A DNA stretch of 22,387 nt, taken from PALSA-505 sp035308365 (GTDB lineage Bacteria; Actinomycetota; Actinomycetes; Streptosporangiales; Streptosporangiaceae). The position numbers and the translations under genes are program-made. Below are positions 22,109-22,387 of the stretch, piece after piece. The notes beneath the pieces were generated by a model that ran no database searches, was not told the DNA's origin, and saw only the letters and a program-made list of their open reading frames with translations. The first letter of the stretch is position 1. The number at the start of each line of letters is the position of its first letter. Location: NCBI GenBank assembly GCA_035308365.1, contig DATGGU010000087.1, positions 1-22,387 of the forward strand, read 5' to 3'.

Positions 22109-22387
22109 CCAGCAGCTACCGCGCCCCGCAACGGCAGCTACACCGCCGCCGGCCGTATTGCCGGGCTCGTCCCGTGGCGCGCGACCTTCGAATACGAGCT
22201 GACCGACGCCGGTTTTCACAGCTCGATGCCCGCCCCGCGCAGTACCACCCGGCTGGAGGAGACCTCGTTGTCCGTGGACGGCGATGAGGTGTGCGCGTCC
22301 ACCTCGACAGGTGACCTGGAGCCCTATTCCGCGGAGTACGAGGGCTACATGGGCAACTGGGGCAACACGCTGGACCGCTGGTACCAC
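22109..22387 (+). pseudogene. 5'-truncated oxygenase-like gene fragment, runs off the window
   Basis: Directly after the exporter stop, the same frame is open to the window edge and reads coding-like sequence: NGSYTAAGRIAGLVPWRATF, FEYELTDAGFHSS, TTRLEETSLSVDGDEVCAS, EGYMGNWGNTLDRWYH. The last motif resembles actinobacterial proteins annotated as 2OG-Fe(II) oxygenase-like. No start codon exists before an internal ATG at about 22218, and no N-terminal part is present, so the gene is cut at its 5' end. Alternatively, the ATG at 22105 (ATGA overlap with the exporter stop) plus a frameshift near 22120 could be the original start. It continues beyond 22387. Confidence 0.45.

Noticed and set aside
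1..22387. CRISPR array, tRNA or rRNA genes, complete insertion sequence, prophage
   Set aside because: No regularly spaced repeats, cloverleaf or rRNA signatures, and no intact transposase or phage genes were seen.

Overview
The window is chromosomal-type DNA from a high-GC actinobacterium. The evidence is very GC-rich third codon positions, two GAF-ANTAR proteins, a DUF5994-type protein, many TetR regulators with near-leaderless starts, and a remnant of mycothione reductase (mycothiol is an actinobacterial thiol). A Streptosporangiales-like soil lineage is my guess; nothing here fixes the genus.

Left part (about 0.5-10.4 kb) reads as a stress and membrane-homeostasis neighbourhood. It holds a TetR regulator, a membrane AAA+ protease FtsH (possibly translationally coupled to a small upstream ORF), a STAS anti-sigma-factor antagonist, two consecutive GAF-ANTAR proteins, a membrane fatty-acid desaturase, a three-gene minus-strand unit (27-residue membrane peptide, LapA-domain protein, DUF5994 protein), and a TetR regulator divergent from an Hsp20 chaperone across a shared operator. 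The hsp20 gene ends at a strong hairpin.

Middle part (10.5-14.0 kb) is accessory: a VapBC-type toxin-antitoxin pair, an alpha/beta hydrolase divergent from a TetR gene over two overlapping perfect palindromes, and an LmrA/YxaF-like TetR gene flanked by two inverted copies of one 16-bp operator-like element.

Right part (14.0-22.4 kb) alternates intact transport genes with gene debris. Debris: an internally deleted IS transposase, an RHH-protein fragment, the C-terminal end of an FAD monooxygenase, a DHA2 efflux pump missing both ends, a mycothione reductase C-terminal fragment, and an oxygenase-like fragment at the right edge. Apparently whole genes are an MFS_3 transporter, a GH79 glycosidase without a visible signal peptide, a TetR regulator with three operator repeats, a beta-carbonic anhydrase and a 14-helix DHA2 drug exporter. 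The last two probably form an operon under that TetR.

Most functions are recognised families. The most interesting aspects are the regulatory architecture (five TetR genes, four with clear operators), the carbonic anhydrase-efflux operon, the small membrane peptide unit and the layered gene remnants. No CRISPR array, rRNA or tRNA was recognised.
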